The notes: generated by a model not told the origin, from the letters alone. Counted from the first letter of the stretch, positions 46,525-57,049 are shown. The stretch is 64,000 nucleotides of DNA from Schizochytrium sp. CCTCC M209059 (GCA_000818945.1 KN805385.1:20001-84000), one strand, 5' to 3'. Numbers and translations are program-made.

Positions 46525-47946
46525 ATGGCGGACGCGGAAGAGAAGCAGCGCAAGGCGCGGCTGAGCAAGGCGTCGAGGTTCATGACCAAGGTGCTCCGGC
46601 ACCGCGCGACGGAGCTCGGGTTGACGCTGCGCGAAGATGGGTTCGTGAGGCTCGAGGACCTCACGAAGCTGCAGCCGCTGAAGAGCCTAGAGCTCGCAGA
46701 TGTGCAGGAGATTGTCAGGACGGACAACAAGCAGCGATTTTCGTTGCAGCAAGAGGCCGATCAAGAGTGGTGGATTCGCGCGAATCAAGGCCACTCGATC
46801 AAGTCTGTAGAGACGGAGGCCCTTCTGGAAAAGGTTGATCTCTCATTGCTTCCGCTGTGTATTCACGGAACGTATCTTCGCCACTGGCCTGCAATCCAAC
46901 GCCAGGGCCTCCGCCGCATGGGCCGAAATCACATTCATTTTGCCTCGGGACTTCCTGGTCAGGACGGAGTGCTCAGTGGCTTTCGCGGCTCCGCAGAGGT
47001 GCTCATCTTCCTCGATACCGCGCGCGCACATGATGCGGGCTTGGAAATGTTCCAATCAAGCAATGGCGTCCTACTTACCCCTGGTCTGGGCGATACAGGA
47101 GCCATACCTACGGAGCTTTTCCTCAGGGTCGAGGAACGGCGCTCTCACAGGGTGCTCTGGCCCGTGCCGGATGGGGCTACCACTGAACCTGCAAACAACA
47201 TGGAAATGAATAAACGAAGTGCTGCTCGTGATAGTGAAGCTGCGCAACCAAGTAAACACTCTCGCAGCGCGCCAACGCTGCCTTCAAAAGCCAAGGCGCA
47301 TAACAAGAAGCTTTCGCACATGCTAAGCCGTGTGCTGCGGCACTCGGCCGTTCAGGAGGGTCTCGAAGTGCGCGAAGATGGATTTGTTCGTCTGGCTGAG
47401 CTACAGGGCAAGCTCAAGCGCTTCAAGGGGATCTCCTTTTCGGACATTGAGGCTGTCGTGCGAGACAACGACAAGCAGCGGTTCACGTTGCGCCAGGACA
47501 CGGACGGAAGCTGGTTGATTCGTGCGAATCAGGGACACTCCATGTCAGTTGTCAAAGAGACGAGTTTGTTGCGTCCACTCGATCCAGCAAGCATTGAGAC
47601 GTGCTTGCACGGAACAAATACTTCTGCCTGGGCTCAGATCCAGGACAAGGGTTTGTCGCGAATGAAACGGAATCACATTCACTTTGCTCGCGGGCTTCCG
47701 TCCTCGGAGACGGGTGTGATCAGCGGGATGCGCAAGTCCTGTGACGTACTCGTGTATGTAGACGCTGCTGCTGCAGCTGCCGAGGCTGGCATCAAATTTT
47801 TCGAATCAGACAACGGGGTCATTCTTAGCCCCGGCGACGCACAAGGCATGATCGCTCCTCGATTTTTCACCAAGGTTACGGACCGAAAGGGCCTGGTTCT
47901 CGCTGCAAACAGTGAGTCTACTTTATCAGCTACTACTTCTTCATAA
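46525..47946 (+). CDS. Double-domain tRNA 2'-phosphotransferase (Tpt1/KptA)
   Basis: 473 residues containing two complete Tpt1/KptA units, at about 14-215 and 255-460. Unit 1 has Val-Leu-Arg-His, Asp-Asn-Lys-Gln-Arg-Phe, Ile-Arg-Ala-Asn-Gln-Gly-His-Ser, Ile-His-Gly-Thr and Gly-Arg-Asn-His-Ile-His-Phe-Ala. Unit 2 has the same set (Val-Leu-Arg-His, Asp-Asn-Asp-Lys-Gln-Arg-Phe, Ile-Arg-Ala-Asn-Gln-Gly-His-Ser, Leu-His-Gly-Thr, Lys-Arg-Asn-His-Ile-His-Phe-Ala). The catalytic Arg/His residues of the family therefore look present in both. The enzyme removes the splice-junction 2'-phosphate from ligated tRNA using NAD+. Known members have a single domain of about 200-280 residues. The units are joined by a Ser/Lys-rich linker; divergence between them suggests an old duplication. 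Confidence 0.92.
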   Translation: MADAEEKQRKARLSKASRFMTKVLRHRATELGLTLREDGFVRLEDLTKLQPLKSLELADVQEIVRTDNKQRFSLQQEADQEWWIRANQGHSIKSVETEALLEKVDLSLLPLCIHGTYLRHWPAIQRQGLRRMGRNHIHFASGLPGQDGVLSGFRGSAEVLIFLDTARAHDAGLEMFQSSNGVLLTPGLGDTGAIPTELFLRVEERRSHRVLWPVPDGATTEPANNMEMNKRSAARDSEAAQPSKHSRSAPTLPSKAKAHNKKLSHMLSRVLRHSAVQEGLEVREDGFVRLAELQGKLKRFKGISFSDIEAVVRDNDKQRFTLRQDTDGSWLIRANQGHSMSVVKETSLLRPLDPASIETCLHGTNTSAWAQIQDKGLSRMKRNHIHFARGLPSSETGVISGMRKSCDVLVYVDAAAAAAEAGIKFFESDNGVILSPGDAQGMIAPRFFTKVTDRKGLVLAANSESTLSATTSS

Positions 47947-47970
47947 TGATGATGATGATGATGATGATGA
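47945..47970. repeat. ATG trinucleotide repeat
   Basis: About eight copies of GAT/ATG immediately follow the Tpt1 stop codon. Confidence 0.85.
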
Positions 47971-48224
47971 AAAGTGTCTGGAAAATACCCATATACTAAC
48001 CGCATCAATGCTCTTCGAGTTCTCAAGTCGAAATGAAATTCACATCTTCTCGCCTTTATTCTTGTTTTTGTCCTTGTCCAGATATTTTAAAAGAAGATAA
48101 GAGCCGCCAGCTAGATACTGAGGAGCAACATGAAGCACAGACAAATAATTGAAAGAACAAACAAAAGCGTATGTGATATTATCTTCGTGTCGGTCTCACG
48201 CAACTAACATATATGAGAGCTTAC

Positions 48225-51200
48225 TTACAGCTTCTCGGCCGGGACGTATGTGTCATCGATGCTGGCCACAAGAGCGGCAGCGCCATCGGAAAGGCGTGCG
48301 TTGCGCAGAATTTCGAGACGGCGCAAGAAGCACGCTCCACGAAGGATCTGCTTGTTAATCTGAACGACGCACGGGTACTCGTTTGCGACGGCCGGATCAA
48401 GGTAAGTTCCCTTGATGAAATCGTTGAAGGAACCAATGGCAGGACCGCACCAGACCTGGTAGTCCATGACGCGATCGGAAGCTCCAGTGTTGGCCCAGCG
48501 GCTCGCCAGGCTCAGGTACCAGCGAAAGCACAGCGACATCTTGAGCTTGGGGTCGCGCTCGGCGCGCTGGATCTTCTCCGGGTTGTGAAGACGGTTAATG
48601 TAAAAGTTTTTGGTCTCGTCCCAGACCTCTTCGAGCGCGCGGCTGAAGATGCGCTTCTCGACGCGCGCAAGCTCTGCGGGGGGCATGGACTCGAACGAGT
48701 CGTACTTGCAAAAGAGCTCGTAGAGCTTGTTGGCGCGCGAGGGAAACATGGTTCCCTTCTTGAGGACCTGAAGCTTGACGCCTTCCTCGAACATGTCGGC
48801 AGCCGGGGCCATGCATACGTCCGAGTAAGTGGCCTTCGCGAGCTGCTTGCGCACATTGTCGCACGTGCCCGACTGCTTGGCGACCTGGTTCACGGTGCCG
48901 GTGACAATAAAGGAGGCACCCATGTTGAAGGTGGCCAGCGCCGCCTGGGGGCACCCAATGCCACCGCCGGCGCCCACACGGACGCGAAGGTTGGCCGGGT
49001 AGCCGCACTCGCGGTGAAGGCGGTCGCGAAGGTTGATGATGAGGGGCAGAATGACGTGGATGGGGCGGTTGTCGGTGTGGCCACCCGAGTCAGCTTCGAC
49101 CGCGATGTCGTCAGCGACGGGAACACGGCGGGCGAGCTCGGCCTGCTCCTGGTTGATCTCGCCGGAAGCAATGAGCTTCTGAAGAAGGTGCTCGGGCGCA
49201 GGACGCATGAACATCTCGGCGAGCTCGGTGCGCGAGACCTTGCCAATGATACGGTTGCGGATGTTGACCGAGCCGTCGGCGTTGCGCGTGAGGCCAGCCG
49301 CGCGGTACCGCACGACCTGCGGGGTGAGCGTCATAAAGGCCGAGGCCTCGACAAAGGTGACACCCTTCTCGAGGAAGAGATCGACATTGCCCTTTTCGAG
49401 GTTGCTGTCAAAGGGAGAATGGATAAGGTTGACAGCGTACGGGCCATTGGGCAGGGCGGCCTGAATCTTTTCGATGGACTCACGCACAACCTGCATGGGA
49501 AGTCCGCCGGCGCCAAAGGACGCAAGGATGCCCTGGCGGCCGGCGGCAATGACGAGGTCCGCAGAGGCAATGCCCTTGGCCATGGCGCCCGTGTACAGAG
49601 GCGCCGAAACACCGTACGTTTTCATGAAGGCGCGGCTGCCGAGATCCGCAATGTTGCAGGGCGGCACAATGACCGAGGCGTCGCTAGGCGCAGTCTCAAC
49701 AAGGTTGCCGGAGGCACTGGCAGAGCTCAGCGCAAGCATACTGTCGAGATCGAGCAGGGCACTGCGAAGTGCGTCAGCCGAAGCAACAGCCTTGGTCTCC
49801 GCGGCGGGAGCAGCCTTCTTTTGCACGGGGGCCGAAGGAGCAGGCGACGGAGAAGAAGAAGAAGAAGAAGAAGAAGAAGAAGAAGAAGAAGAAGACGGCG
49901 CGTTGTCCTTGTTGAGGATCGGATCTCGGGTCTCGTCCTGCTCGTCAATGTTGAGACGCGCGTAGAACTTGGGAGCGACAGGCTTCATGATGCGGCTCGA
50001 GATGGCGGCTTCAATGGCAGGGTCCGCAGGCGGAAAGCTGGCAAGATCGGCCGAGGAGATGGGGTCCGCCTTGCTGTTGAAGCGACCGTTGAGCTGAATC
50101 TTGCGCACAAACTTGTTCTTCTTGGGCTTTTCACCCTTGCAGAGCGCAGCGTAGCAAGCCTCAGCCTCCGCCACAAGCTTGGAGTGGTACAGCGGCGAGA
50201 TCGTGACGCCAGGAACAAGGTGGGCCTTGAGCGAAGCCACAAGCTTGACGATGGTCGTCCAAGCATCCTCGTTCTGCTTGTCGATGGCGCCAGCAAGGTG
50301 GTTGCGCTGGGGACCAAGCGTGGTGCGCACTGCGGTGCTACGGTGGTTGTTGGGCCCAACCTCGACAAAGACGTCGTAGTTTTGCTTGTAAATGGTCTCG
50401 ACGATTTGGGGGAAGTTAGCCTGCTTCTCGTAGAGCTGGCCGGCGTACTCGCCAAAGGAAGAAGGGGCCCATTCGTCCTTGGCGCCCGTGGCGCGTGGCA
50501 CGAGGCGCTTCTGGTTGATTGTGGTCCAGAGGTCAAGGCCGTCGACAACGGGGAACTCAAGGTTGGCATGGATCTTGGCGATATCCTTGGTATAAGGTCC
50601 CACCTCGGGGCAGTGGCCGCACATGCCCTGGGTCACGGGAAGCGCAGGAATGTTGCCACCGAGACGCGCGATCGCAGCCTTGCAGGCGTCGGGCTTGCCG
50701 CTAATGAGGGCGGTGTTGGCATCATTGATGATGGTGAGGCGCACGTACTTGCTGTCCGGGGCGATGGCCGCCTCGATATCCTGCTTGGTGCCGCGCACAA
50801 TGTAGCCTTGCCAGAACTCGTCCTTGGGGACACTCTGTGGAATGCCCCAGGCCTCGCGCAGCGCATTAAATTCAACGGCCAGAGCCTTGTTCCACACGTC
50901 GGACTCGCGAAGATCCTTGGTGAGCTGGTCGGAGATGAGACCGTTCTTCTTGGAAAAGGCAAAAATCATGGAAATCTCGCCAAGACTGAGGCCAAAGGCG
51001 GCCTTGGGCGTGATGTTGAGAACGTCGCGCGCCAGATTGGTGAAGGCAATTGAGGTGAGGATTCCAAGACGGAACATTTCAATCATGTTGCGATCAAACT
51101 CTTGCTGCTGGCTCTCGAGCTCCGACTTGAAGCTGGCGCGCGGCATGACCCAGCGGTCGCCTTCGGCCCAGAGACGGTTCGTCTTTTCGTTGATGACCTC

Positions 51201-54200
51201 GTGGAGTTCGGGCCAAATGCGGTGAATGTCTTGGGTGATGCCGTAGTAAGGGCTGCGACCTTCGCCGTACATGAAGGCGACGCGGTCGCTGGCGAGCGGC
51301 TCAGGCGCGTAGCGGCTGCCAGCAGGGGAGCTCCAATCGCGGCGCATCTTGAGGCAGCGCGGGATACCCTTGGCCGCGAGCTCGACCTCGCGCTGGAGCT
51401 TGGAGGGCGTGGAGACGAGGCTGAGAGCGAGGGGCTTTTGCGAGCCTGAAGAAGCGGCATCCTGGGCAAGGGTCTCGCCGAGGAGCTCGAGGAAGATGCG
51501 GCGGGCCTGCGCCTTGAGCTCGGACTCGCGCGGGGCGGCGCCCGTGGGCTGCAAGAAGCGCTCGCGGATCTTGTCGAGGCGACCAAGGATCTCCTCGTGG
51601 GAGTCGGCGCGAAGCACAATGAGCTTGGGCGCCTCCTCGTCGAGCGAGATGCGGTTCTCGCGCTCGTAGTGGCCCTCGGCTTCGGAGAGGAGCACGGAAT
51701 AGCACGAGCGCGTCTCGGAGACGCCCGAGACGGCCGCATAGCGACGCTCGCCAGGGTTCTTGAGCCAAGCGCGCGAGGTCTGGCACGCAAAGAGGGTGCT
51801 GTCCCAGGGCGCCTCAGGGGCGGGTTCATCCCAGTCGTCGCCGTTGCTGGGCAGGTAGCGGTTGTAGATGCAAAGCGCAGCCTTGATGAGGCTGGCAGCA
51901 CCAGAGGCATAACCGGTGTCACCGACGGTGGCCTTGACACTGCCCGTTGCGACGTTGCGCGGGAGCTTGTCATCGTCACGAAGGATCGTCTGAAGGCCGC
52001 CGATTTCCTCCTCGGCAGTGAGCTCCTTGGGCAGGACGGACGGGTCCTTGAGGTGGCGGGCGGAGTCGGCGCTGAGCTCGAGCATCTCGATATCGCCCGG
52101 CTTGACGCGCGCCTGGTCGAGGGCCTCGCGCAAGCAGGCGCTAGGGACGTTGCCAGGGACGATGGCATCCATGCAAGCGTAGATACGGTCGTCCTTGGTG
52201 CAGCTAGTCTCACGCTTGAGCACAAAGGCACCGCAGCCCTCGCCGACAAAGTAGCCATCGGCGGCGGCGTCAAAGCTGGCGCGCGGGGTATCGGAGGTGG
52301 ACACCTTGAAGCGGCGAGACTTGACGTAAAGGTTTTCGGCACTGCCGCAGAGATCGACACCCGCAACGACGACGCCATCGACCTCGCCGGTCTCGAGGAG
52401 GTACTTGCCGAGCTCGGCGCAGCGGTAGACGGAGTTGTTGCCCTCGGTGATCGTAAAGGAGGGGCCCGTGAAGCCCCACTGCGACGAGACGCGCGTGGCG
52501 ACGAGGTTGCCAATGTACGAGGTGTACGATGTGGATGTGCCGCAGTCGTTAATGTACTGCATCATGTCATTGAGCTTCTTGGAGGCTTCAGGGCGGACGC
52601 GCTCCTTGAGAGCGACGCGAGCACGGTGACGGTAGAGCTCGAGGTCGGTGCCGAGGCCGACAAAGACGGCGACATTGCCACCCTTTTTCATTCCCGAGTC
52701 GAGGATGGCGCGGTCAATGGTGGTGACGGCCAGAAGCTGCTGAGGGAGGAGCATGTCTTCAGGGGTCATGGGCGTGCGGAGGCGCTGGAAGTCGACCTCA
52801 ACATCTTCAATGTAGCAGCCGTGCGGGGTGGCCTTGACGCCGCAGAGGTCAAGAAAGTCCTTGTCCTTGCCGAGAAAGCGCCAGCGCTTTTCTGGGAGTG
52901 GGATGGCACCGTGAGCGCCGGTGTAAATGGCGCGCTCGAAGGCGTCGAGTCCCTTGAGAGCGCCAAAGGTGGCGTCCATACCAGTGATGGCGATGCGCAT
53001 GTTGCTTTCACCGCCGCAGCGGGCCGAGAGCGCAGAAATGGAGTCGTGGCCCGTGCAGGCGGCGTTGGAGGGGTCATGCTCCTCAAAGACGGCATGGGCG
53101 TTGGTGCCACCAAAGCCAAAGGCCGAGAGACCGGCGCGCTTGGGCTCGCCGTTGGTCTCTGGCCATGGGATGGCCTCACCGGAGACGACGAGAGGGTCCA
53201 TCTTGGTCTCGTCATCGATACCCGGGGTGGGCGGGATGATGCCATGCTTCATGGAGAGGAGGACCTTGCACATACCGGCAAAGCCGGCTGCGACGAGGGT
53301 GTGTCCAAAGTTGCCCTTTGTGGTACCGAAACGGGGGACCTTGCCTTCAAAGCAGGCCTTGACGGCGTCGATTTCCACACGATCACCCTGGGGCGTGCCG
53401 GTGGCGTGGCACTCGACGTACTGAATCTTGTGCGGGTGCACGTTAATGCGCGTGTAGGTGTCCATGAGGCACTTTTTCTCGCTGGGGAGAAGGGGCTTGA
53501 GGGGCAGACCTGTGCCGGAGTTGCTGACATTGGCGCCGAGAAGGGTGCCGTAGATGTGGTCGCCGTCGCGGATGGCATCATCGAGACGCTTGAGGACCAT
53601 GATGGAGCCGCCCTCACCCGGGGTGAGGCCCTGGCTGTCCTTGTGCAGCGGCATGGACACGTTCTGGCCCGTGCCGACGGGCATGGCCTGGAAGGTGGAA
53701 AAGCCCGAAAGGATGAAAAAGGGCTCCGGCAGGCAGGTGGCACCGCAGAGCATGACGTCGGCGGCGCCGGAGACGAGATGATCCTGCGCGAGGCGGAGCA
53801 CGTAGAGCGCCGTGGCGCATGCTGCGTCGACGGAGTAGTGAAGGGCGCCGAGGTTGAGTTCTTCGGCGACGAAGGAGGCCGGGTCCATGAAGATGCGGCG
53901 GTCACCGGCCTCGGGTTTGTTGGACTGCTCGCGTTCGGACCAATGGGAGGCGTCCTTGAAGACGCGGGCCCCGAGCTTTTTCTCGACATGGTTTTGGTAC
54001 ACGTTGAGGAGTTCACCCTGGAGGTTGTCCATGGGGAACGAGAGGCAGCCGCTGACGATGCCGCAGCGTGTCGAGTCTTTGACGGATGTCTCTGCGAGTG
54101 CCTGCTTGGCGAGGTTGAGGAGGAGTTCGTGCTCGTTGTCGATCTCGTTCTCGTCAAGGGTGCCGTACGTTTCGTTGCAAAAGGTGTCGGCATACTTGCT

Positions 54201-54404
54201 GCGCTCTGCTTTGTAGTGCTCGGCGCGGTAGTTGGAGCCGAGTCGTTTGTCGCTGATCACCTTGGACTCGACCTTGCCGTTCATGAGCACCTCCCAGAAC
54301 TCGTCCTTGGTTTTGCATCCGGCGTACTGGACGGCCATGCCGACGACGGCGATGCGCTTTTCATCGTGCATCTCATGCGCGGCGCTCACATTCCGAGCGG
54401 CCAT
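48225..54404 (-). CDS. orfB: PUFA synthase subunit B (OrfB: KS-CLF-AT-ER)
   Basis: 2059 residues, a complete single frame. A ketosynthase (about 15-450) has Cys196 in Val-Asp-Ala-Ala-Cys-Ala-Thr-Ala plus both catalytic His motifs (Glu-Cys-His-Ala-Thr-Gly-Thr; Gly-Asn-Phe-Gly-His-Thr). A chain-length factor (about 470-890) is KS-like but without the active Cys (Thr-Glu-Gly-Asn-Asn-Ser). An acyltransferase follows with Ser1140 in Gly-Leu-Ser-Leu-Gly-Glu. A poly-Ser linker (about 1504-1519) separates it from an FMN-type enoyl reductase (about 1540-2059). It elongates and reduces the ACP-bound chain with OrfA and OrfC (not in this window), yielding DHA and n-6 DPA. Length, domain order and the divergent position next to OrfA match the Schizochytrium gene as I remember it. 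Confidence 0.98.
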   Translation of the reverse strand: MAARNVSAAHEMHDEKRIAVVGMAVQYAGCKTKDEFWEVLMNGKVESKVISDKRLGSNYRAEHYKAERSKYADTFCNETYGTLDENEIDNEHELLLNLAKQALAETSVKDSTRCGIVSGCLSFPMDNLQGELLNVYQNHVEKKLGARVFKDASHWSEREQSNKPEAGDRRIFMDPASFVAEELNLGALHYSVDAACATALYVLRLAQDHLVSGAADVMLCGATCLPEPFFILSGFSTFQAMPVGTGQNVSMPLHKDSQGLTPGEGGSIMVLKRLDDAIRDGDHIYGTLLGANVSNSGTGLPLKPLLPSEKKCLMDTYTRINVHPHKIQYVECHATGTPQGDRVEIDAVKACFEGKVPRFGTTKGNFGHTLVAAGFAGMCKVLLSMKHGIIPPTPGIDDETKMDPLVVSGEAIPWPETNGEPKRAGLSAFGFGGTNAHAVFEEHDPSNAACTGHDSISALSARCGGESNMRIAITGMDATFGALKGLDAFERAIYTGAHGAIPLPEKRWRFLGKDKDFLDLCGVKATPHGCYIEDVEVDFQRLRTPMTPEDMLLPQQLLAVTTIDRAILDSGMKKGGNVAVFVGLGTDLELYRHRARVALKERVRPEASKKLNDMMQYINDCGTSTSYTSYIGNLVATRVSSQWGFTGPSFTITEGNNSVYRCAELGKYLLETGEVDGVVVAGVDLCGSAENLYVKSRRFKVSTSDTPRASFDAAADGYFVGEGCGAFVLKRETSCTKDDRIYACMDAIVPGNVPSACLREALDQARVKPGDIEMLELSADSARHLKDPSVLPKELTAEEEIGGLQTILRDDDKLPRNVATGSVKATVGDTGYASGAASLIKAALCIYNRYLPSNGDDWDEPAPEAPWDSTLFACQTSRAWLKNPGERRYAAVSGVSETRSCYSVLLSEAEGHYERENRISLDEEAPKLIVLRADSHEEILGRLDKIRERFLQPTGAAPRESELKAQARRIFLELLGETLAQDAASSGSQKPLALSLVSTPSKLQREVELAAKGIPRCLKMRRDWSSPAGSRYAPEPLASDRVAFMYGEGRSPYYGITQDIHRIWPELHEVINEKTNRLWAEGDRWVMPRASFKSELESQQQEFDRNMIEMFRLGILTSIAFTNLARDVLNITPKAAFGLSLGEISMIFAFSKKNGLISDQLTKDLRESDVWNKALAVEFNALREAWGIPQSVPKDEFWQGYIVRGTKQDIEAAIAPDSKYVRLTIINDANTALISGKPDACKAAIARLGGNIPALPVTQGMCGHCPEVGPYTKDIAKIHANLEFPVVDGLDLWTTINQKRLVPRATGAKDEWAPSSFGEYAGQLYEKQANFPQIVETIYKQNYDVFVEVGPNNHRSTAVRTTLGPQRNHLAGAIDKQNEDAWTTIVKLVASLKAHLVPGVTISPLYHSKLVAEAEACYAALCKGEKPKKNKFVRKIQLNGRFNSKADPISSADLASFPPADPAIEAAISSRIMKPVAPKFYARLNIDEQDETRDPILNKDNAPSSSSSSSSSSSSSSSPSPAPSAPVQKKAAPAAETKAVASADALRSALLDLDSMLALSSASASGNLVETAPSDASVIVPPCNIADLGSRAFMKTYGVSAPLYTGAMAKGIASADLVIAAGRQGILASFGAGGLPMQVVRESIEKIQAALPNGPYAVNLIHSPFDSNLEKGNVDLFLEKGVTFVEASAFMTLTPQVVRYRAAGLTRNADGSVNIRNRIIGKVSRTELAEMFMRPAPEHLLQKLIASGEINQEQAELARRVPVADDIAVEADSGGHTDNRPIHVILPLIINLRDRLHRECGYPANLRVRVGAGGGIGCPQAALATFNMGASFIVTGTVNQVAKQSGTCDNVRKQLAKATYSDVCMAPAADMFEEGVKLQVLKKGTMFPSRANKLYELFCKYDSFESMPPAELARVEKRIFSRALEEVWDETKNFYINRLHNPEKIQRAERDPKLKMSLCFRWYLSLASRWANTGASDRVMDYQVWCGPAIGSFNDFIKGTYLDPAVANEYPCVVQINKQILRGACFLRRLEILRNARLSDGAAALVASIDDTYVPAEKL
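49848..49896. repeat. AGA trinucleotide repeat coding poly-Ser in OrfB
   Basis: About fifteen AGA units on the plus strand read TCT on the coding strand. They form the flexible linker between the OrfB acyltransferase and enoyl reductase. The length may vary between strains. Confidence 0.88.
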
Positions 54405-54535
54405 TTTGGCAGGCAGGCTGGCTAGCTAGCTGGCTGGCTGGCGGCTTGCGTGCTCCTTTTTTTTTACGCCCAACCCGCCTCTTTCTGTATCGAGCGAGCT
54501 AGGCGCTGACAACCGTGTCTGTCCTCTTGCTCGAA

Positions 54536-54536
<1 letters not shown>

Positions 54537-54571
<35 letters not shown>

Positions 54572-54600
54572 ACAGCGCTGCTGCTGCTGCTGCTGCTGCC
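54537..54600. repeat. GCTCGT hexamer repeat followed by a CTG repeat
   Basis: About six GCTCGT copies (54537-54571) are followed by seven CTG copies (54578-54599). Both lie within 200 nt of the OrfB start. Confidence 0.88.
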
Positions 54601-54961
54601 GGTGGTCGCCGCAAGACTCTCTCTCCGAGACCGCTCGAGCCCGAGACCGCGAGCGCGAGAGCTTTTGGTTTGCTTGCTGCTCCTCCTCGGCCTTCTCTGC
54701 GCGCCGGAGTGCGTGCGTGAATGGGTCGATTGAATGAGCCATCTTCCACCGCGGCGCCCGCTACGCAAGCACAAGACACACGAGGCCAAGCGGCGCGCGA
54801 GACAAAGAAAGCCCCGCTCGCTCGCTCGCTCGCTCGCGGCGCAGGCTCGCAAGGCGGGCGCGGCAGCGGGCGCGAGGCGAGCGAGGCCCTGCGAATCCGG
54901 CTGCCGCGCTCGCGCGCTCGTCCTCGCTCATCTCCGCCCATGCGCCGCCATCGATCAACAA

Positions 54962-54998
54962 AATCCATCCATCCATCCATCCATCCATCCATCCATCG
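54962..54998. repeat. ATCC tetramer tandem repeat
   Basis: About nine copies of ATCC in the OrfB/OrfA spacer. Confidence 0.9.
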
Positions 54999-55126
54999 CG
55001 CCGCCGCGGCCCTCTCGCGGCCTCGGAGCGGAGCGGAGCGGCGGCGGCGACGAGGCCCTGCGACGCGGGCGGCGGCGGCGGCGCGCGCGGCGCCCCGGAC
55101 GCTTGGTCCGCGCCGGGAGGGAGACA

Positions 55127-55194
55127 AAGCAAAGCAAAGCAAATCAGATCAGATCGGATCGGATCGGATCAAATCAAATCAAATCAAATCAAAC
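55127..55194. repeat. AAGCA / GATCA / GATCG / AATCA pentamer repeat cluster
   Basis: Four successive pentamer families blend into one another (AAGCA, CAGAT, CGGAT, CAAAT), about thirteen units in all. This shows stepwise repeat turnover. Confidence 0.88.
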
Positions 55195-55363
55195 AATTCA
55201 GGACGAACAAACCCTAGCTCGCGGCTGGGCTGAGCTGCGGCTGAGCGCGTGACGGAGGCGGCACCGGCAGGTATCGCTGCTGCCGCCTGGTGCGGCGAGG
55301 CGAGGGAGCGAGAGGTAGGCCCGTGCGGAAGGAAGCCTAAAAAAATAGGCACGCGAGGGAGGG

Positions 55364-55405
55364 AGCGTGCGTGCGGGCGTGCGTGCGTGCGTGCGTGCGT
55401 GCGTG
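55364..55405. repeat. GTGC tetramer tandem repeat
   Basis: About ten GTGC (CGTG) copies with one interruption. Confidence 0.88.
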
Positions 55406-56105
55406 GTCCCTAAGACGCTTTTCTGCCTGTCTGGACTGACTGCGACGGAGGGCGTGCGTCCCCTCTGAAGACCGCCGTTGCTTAGGTTACCTCACTCGCG
55501 CACTTTCGTCGGCCCGTCGTGCGTCCATTGATCCATTCACAGTAGAGGGGCAGTGGTGTGGACCCAAGTCGAGCTAAATCAGCACCGAAGAGCACCAGTA
55601 TAAACTAAACTATTAGCTATAACCAAGCCTACGAACAAAAAAATTAATCAACAAATCAACCAACAACCAACTAACGAATCCACAATACGGAGGCGGCGTC
55701 GCTGACGTACGGCTGCCACGCACGAGTACGTCAGCACAGCCATCGCGATCGCCGGCGGCCGTGTGACCTCGCGAGTCCCGTCCGGCCCGGCGGCCGGCGA
55801 ATCCTCCGCGAGCGAGCGCGAGTCTAGCTGCAGCTGCAGGTCTCGTCTCGGTCCTGAAGGCCCGGCGGAGGAGAACTTGAAGGAAAGCCAAGCGCAGGTC
55901 AGGCGGCAGGCACAGACGTGGTGGAATGGACCGGGGATCAGCACAGCTATAGCATCATAGCAGCGATCGTTAGATCCTCCAGGCACCTTCGCCAGCCACG
56001 AGACGCCGCGTTCGCAATGGTCGCCGGCATGCACGCCTCCGCCAGCCCTCCTTCTCGAAAACGTGCGTTGTATGACGGCCGGCCAGACTCGCTTCGTAGC
56101 CTCGC

Positions 56106-56148
56106 ACGGTATCGCGTCGCATCGCATCGCATCGCATCGCATCGCGGC
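56106..56148. repeat. CGCAT pentamer tandem repeat
   Basis: About eight CGCAT/CGTAT units in the OrfB/OrfA spacer. Confidence 0.88.
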
Positions 56149-56207
56149 TTCTTCAAAAGTCGAGGTGCGGCGGGTGATTGATCCTCGCATGATCCCTCTT
56201 CCGCCGC

Positions 56208-56290
56208 ACTCACGCACGCACGCACGAAGGCAGGCACGCACGAAGGCACGCACGCACGCACGCACGCAGGCAGGCAGGCAGGCAGGCATG
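56208..56290. repeat. CGCA and GGCA tetramer repeat cluster
   Basis: CGCA repeats interrupted by AGGC/AAGG, then five GGCA copies. It is related to the CGCA repeats at 57050-57068 and 58284-58300. Confidence 0.85.
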
Positions 56291-57049
56291 CAGCCAGCCA
56301 GAAGGGGCGGGAGCTTGGCCACGCTGGCGCCGCGCTGCGCTCCCGCGAGCGAGCGACTGCGAGGGCTCTTGCGTCATCCGCCTGATGCGGCCGCCGGCCG
56401 GAAGAGGCCGCCCCGCAGCCTCCCCGGTGCGGGGCCGCGCCGGGATGCCTCGCCTGCGTCCCCAGCGATGCGAGGCGGCGACGTCTGTGCTGCCGTCAGG
56501 TCCTGTGCGAGGTCCCACTGTTAATATTAAGTACGTACCGCACAGGACCCGGAGTAGCGCGGCGCGGGGACGACCTCCGACGCGGCCGGAAGACGGCGCC
56601 CACAGCACGCGCTCGGGTTCGCGGGCGGCGGCCGCGCGAAGTGCGTAAGCAGACGGCGCGCGGTCCGGCTGCGGGGGAAGAAGGTGTGGAAGGTGCGGGG
56701 GGAACCCGTGGCCGCCTACGTGTGCCTGCGACGGAGGCGCGGCGGCGCCCGGCACCTAGGAACTGTCTAAGAGGGCTTACAACGGACAGCCCGTCACAGG
56801 CGCAGAGGCGGCGGCGGCGGGTCTTTCCTTCTCTCCCGGCAGAAAGAGAGGGAGGGAGAGAGAGAGAAAGCCTGAATGTGGCTGCGATGGAGACTTGGGC
56901 AGCGATAATGACTTGGTGGGCTGAAGATTACTCTCAGCATTGCTGCGCGCTTAGCATTCTTGCGGCATTGGCCAGGTCGGCGTCGGGTTTCGCTTGCGGC
57001 GACGACCGAGGGTCGTTGGATCGCGCGGCAGATTAGACAGGCAGCTGGG

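Noticed and set aside
48213..51053. A plus-strand frame of about 946 codons antisense to OrfB, and a second at 51597-54425
   Set aside because: OrfB uses G/C-ending codons almost exclusively, which keeps an antisense frame free of stops. The translation has no recognisable family and mirrors OrfB codon by codon.
54721..55252. Overlapping 170-codon frames in the OrfB/OrfA spacer (also 55648-56322 and 57561-58580)
   Set aside because: They are built from microsatellites, differ between overlapping frames in no protein-like way, and lack families or good start contexts.
56208..56290. Repeat clusters resembling a CRISPR array
   Set aside because: Units are 4-5 nt simple repeats without spacers, in a eukaryotic genome.
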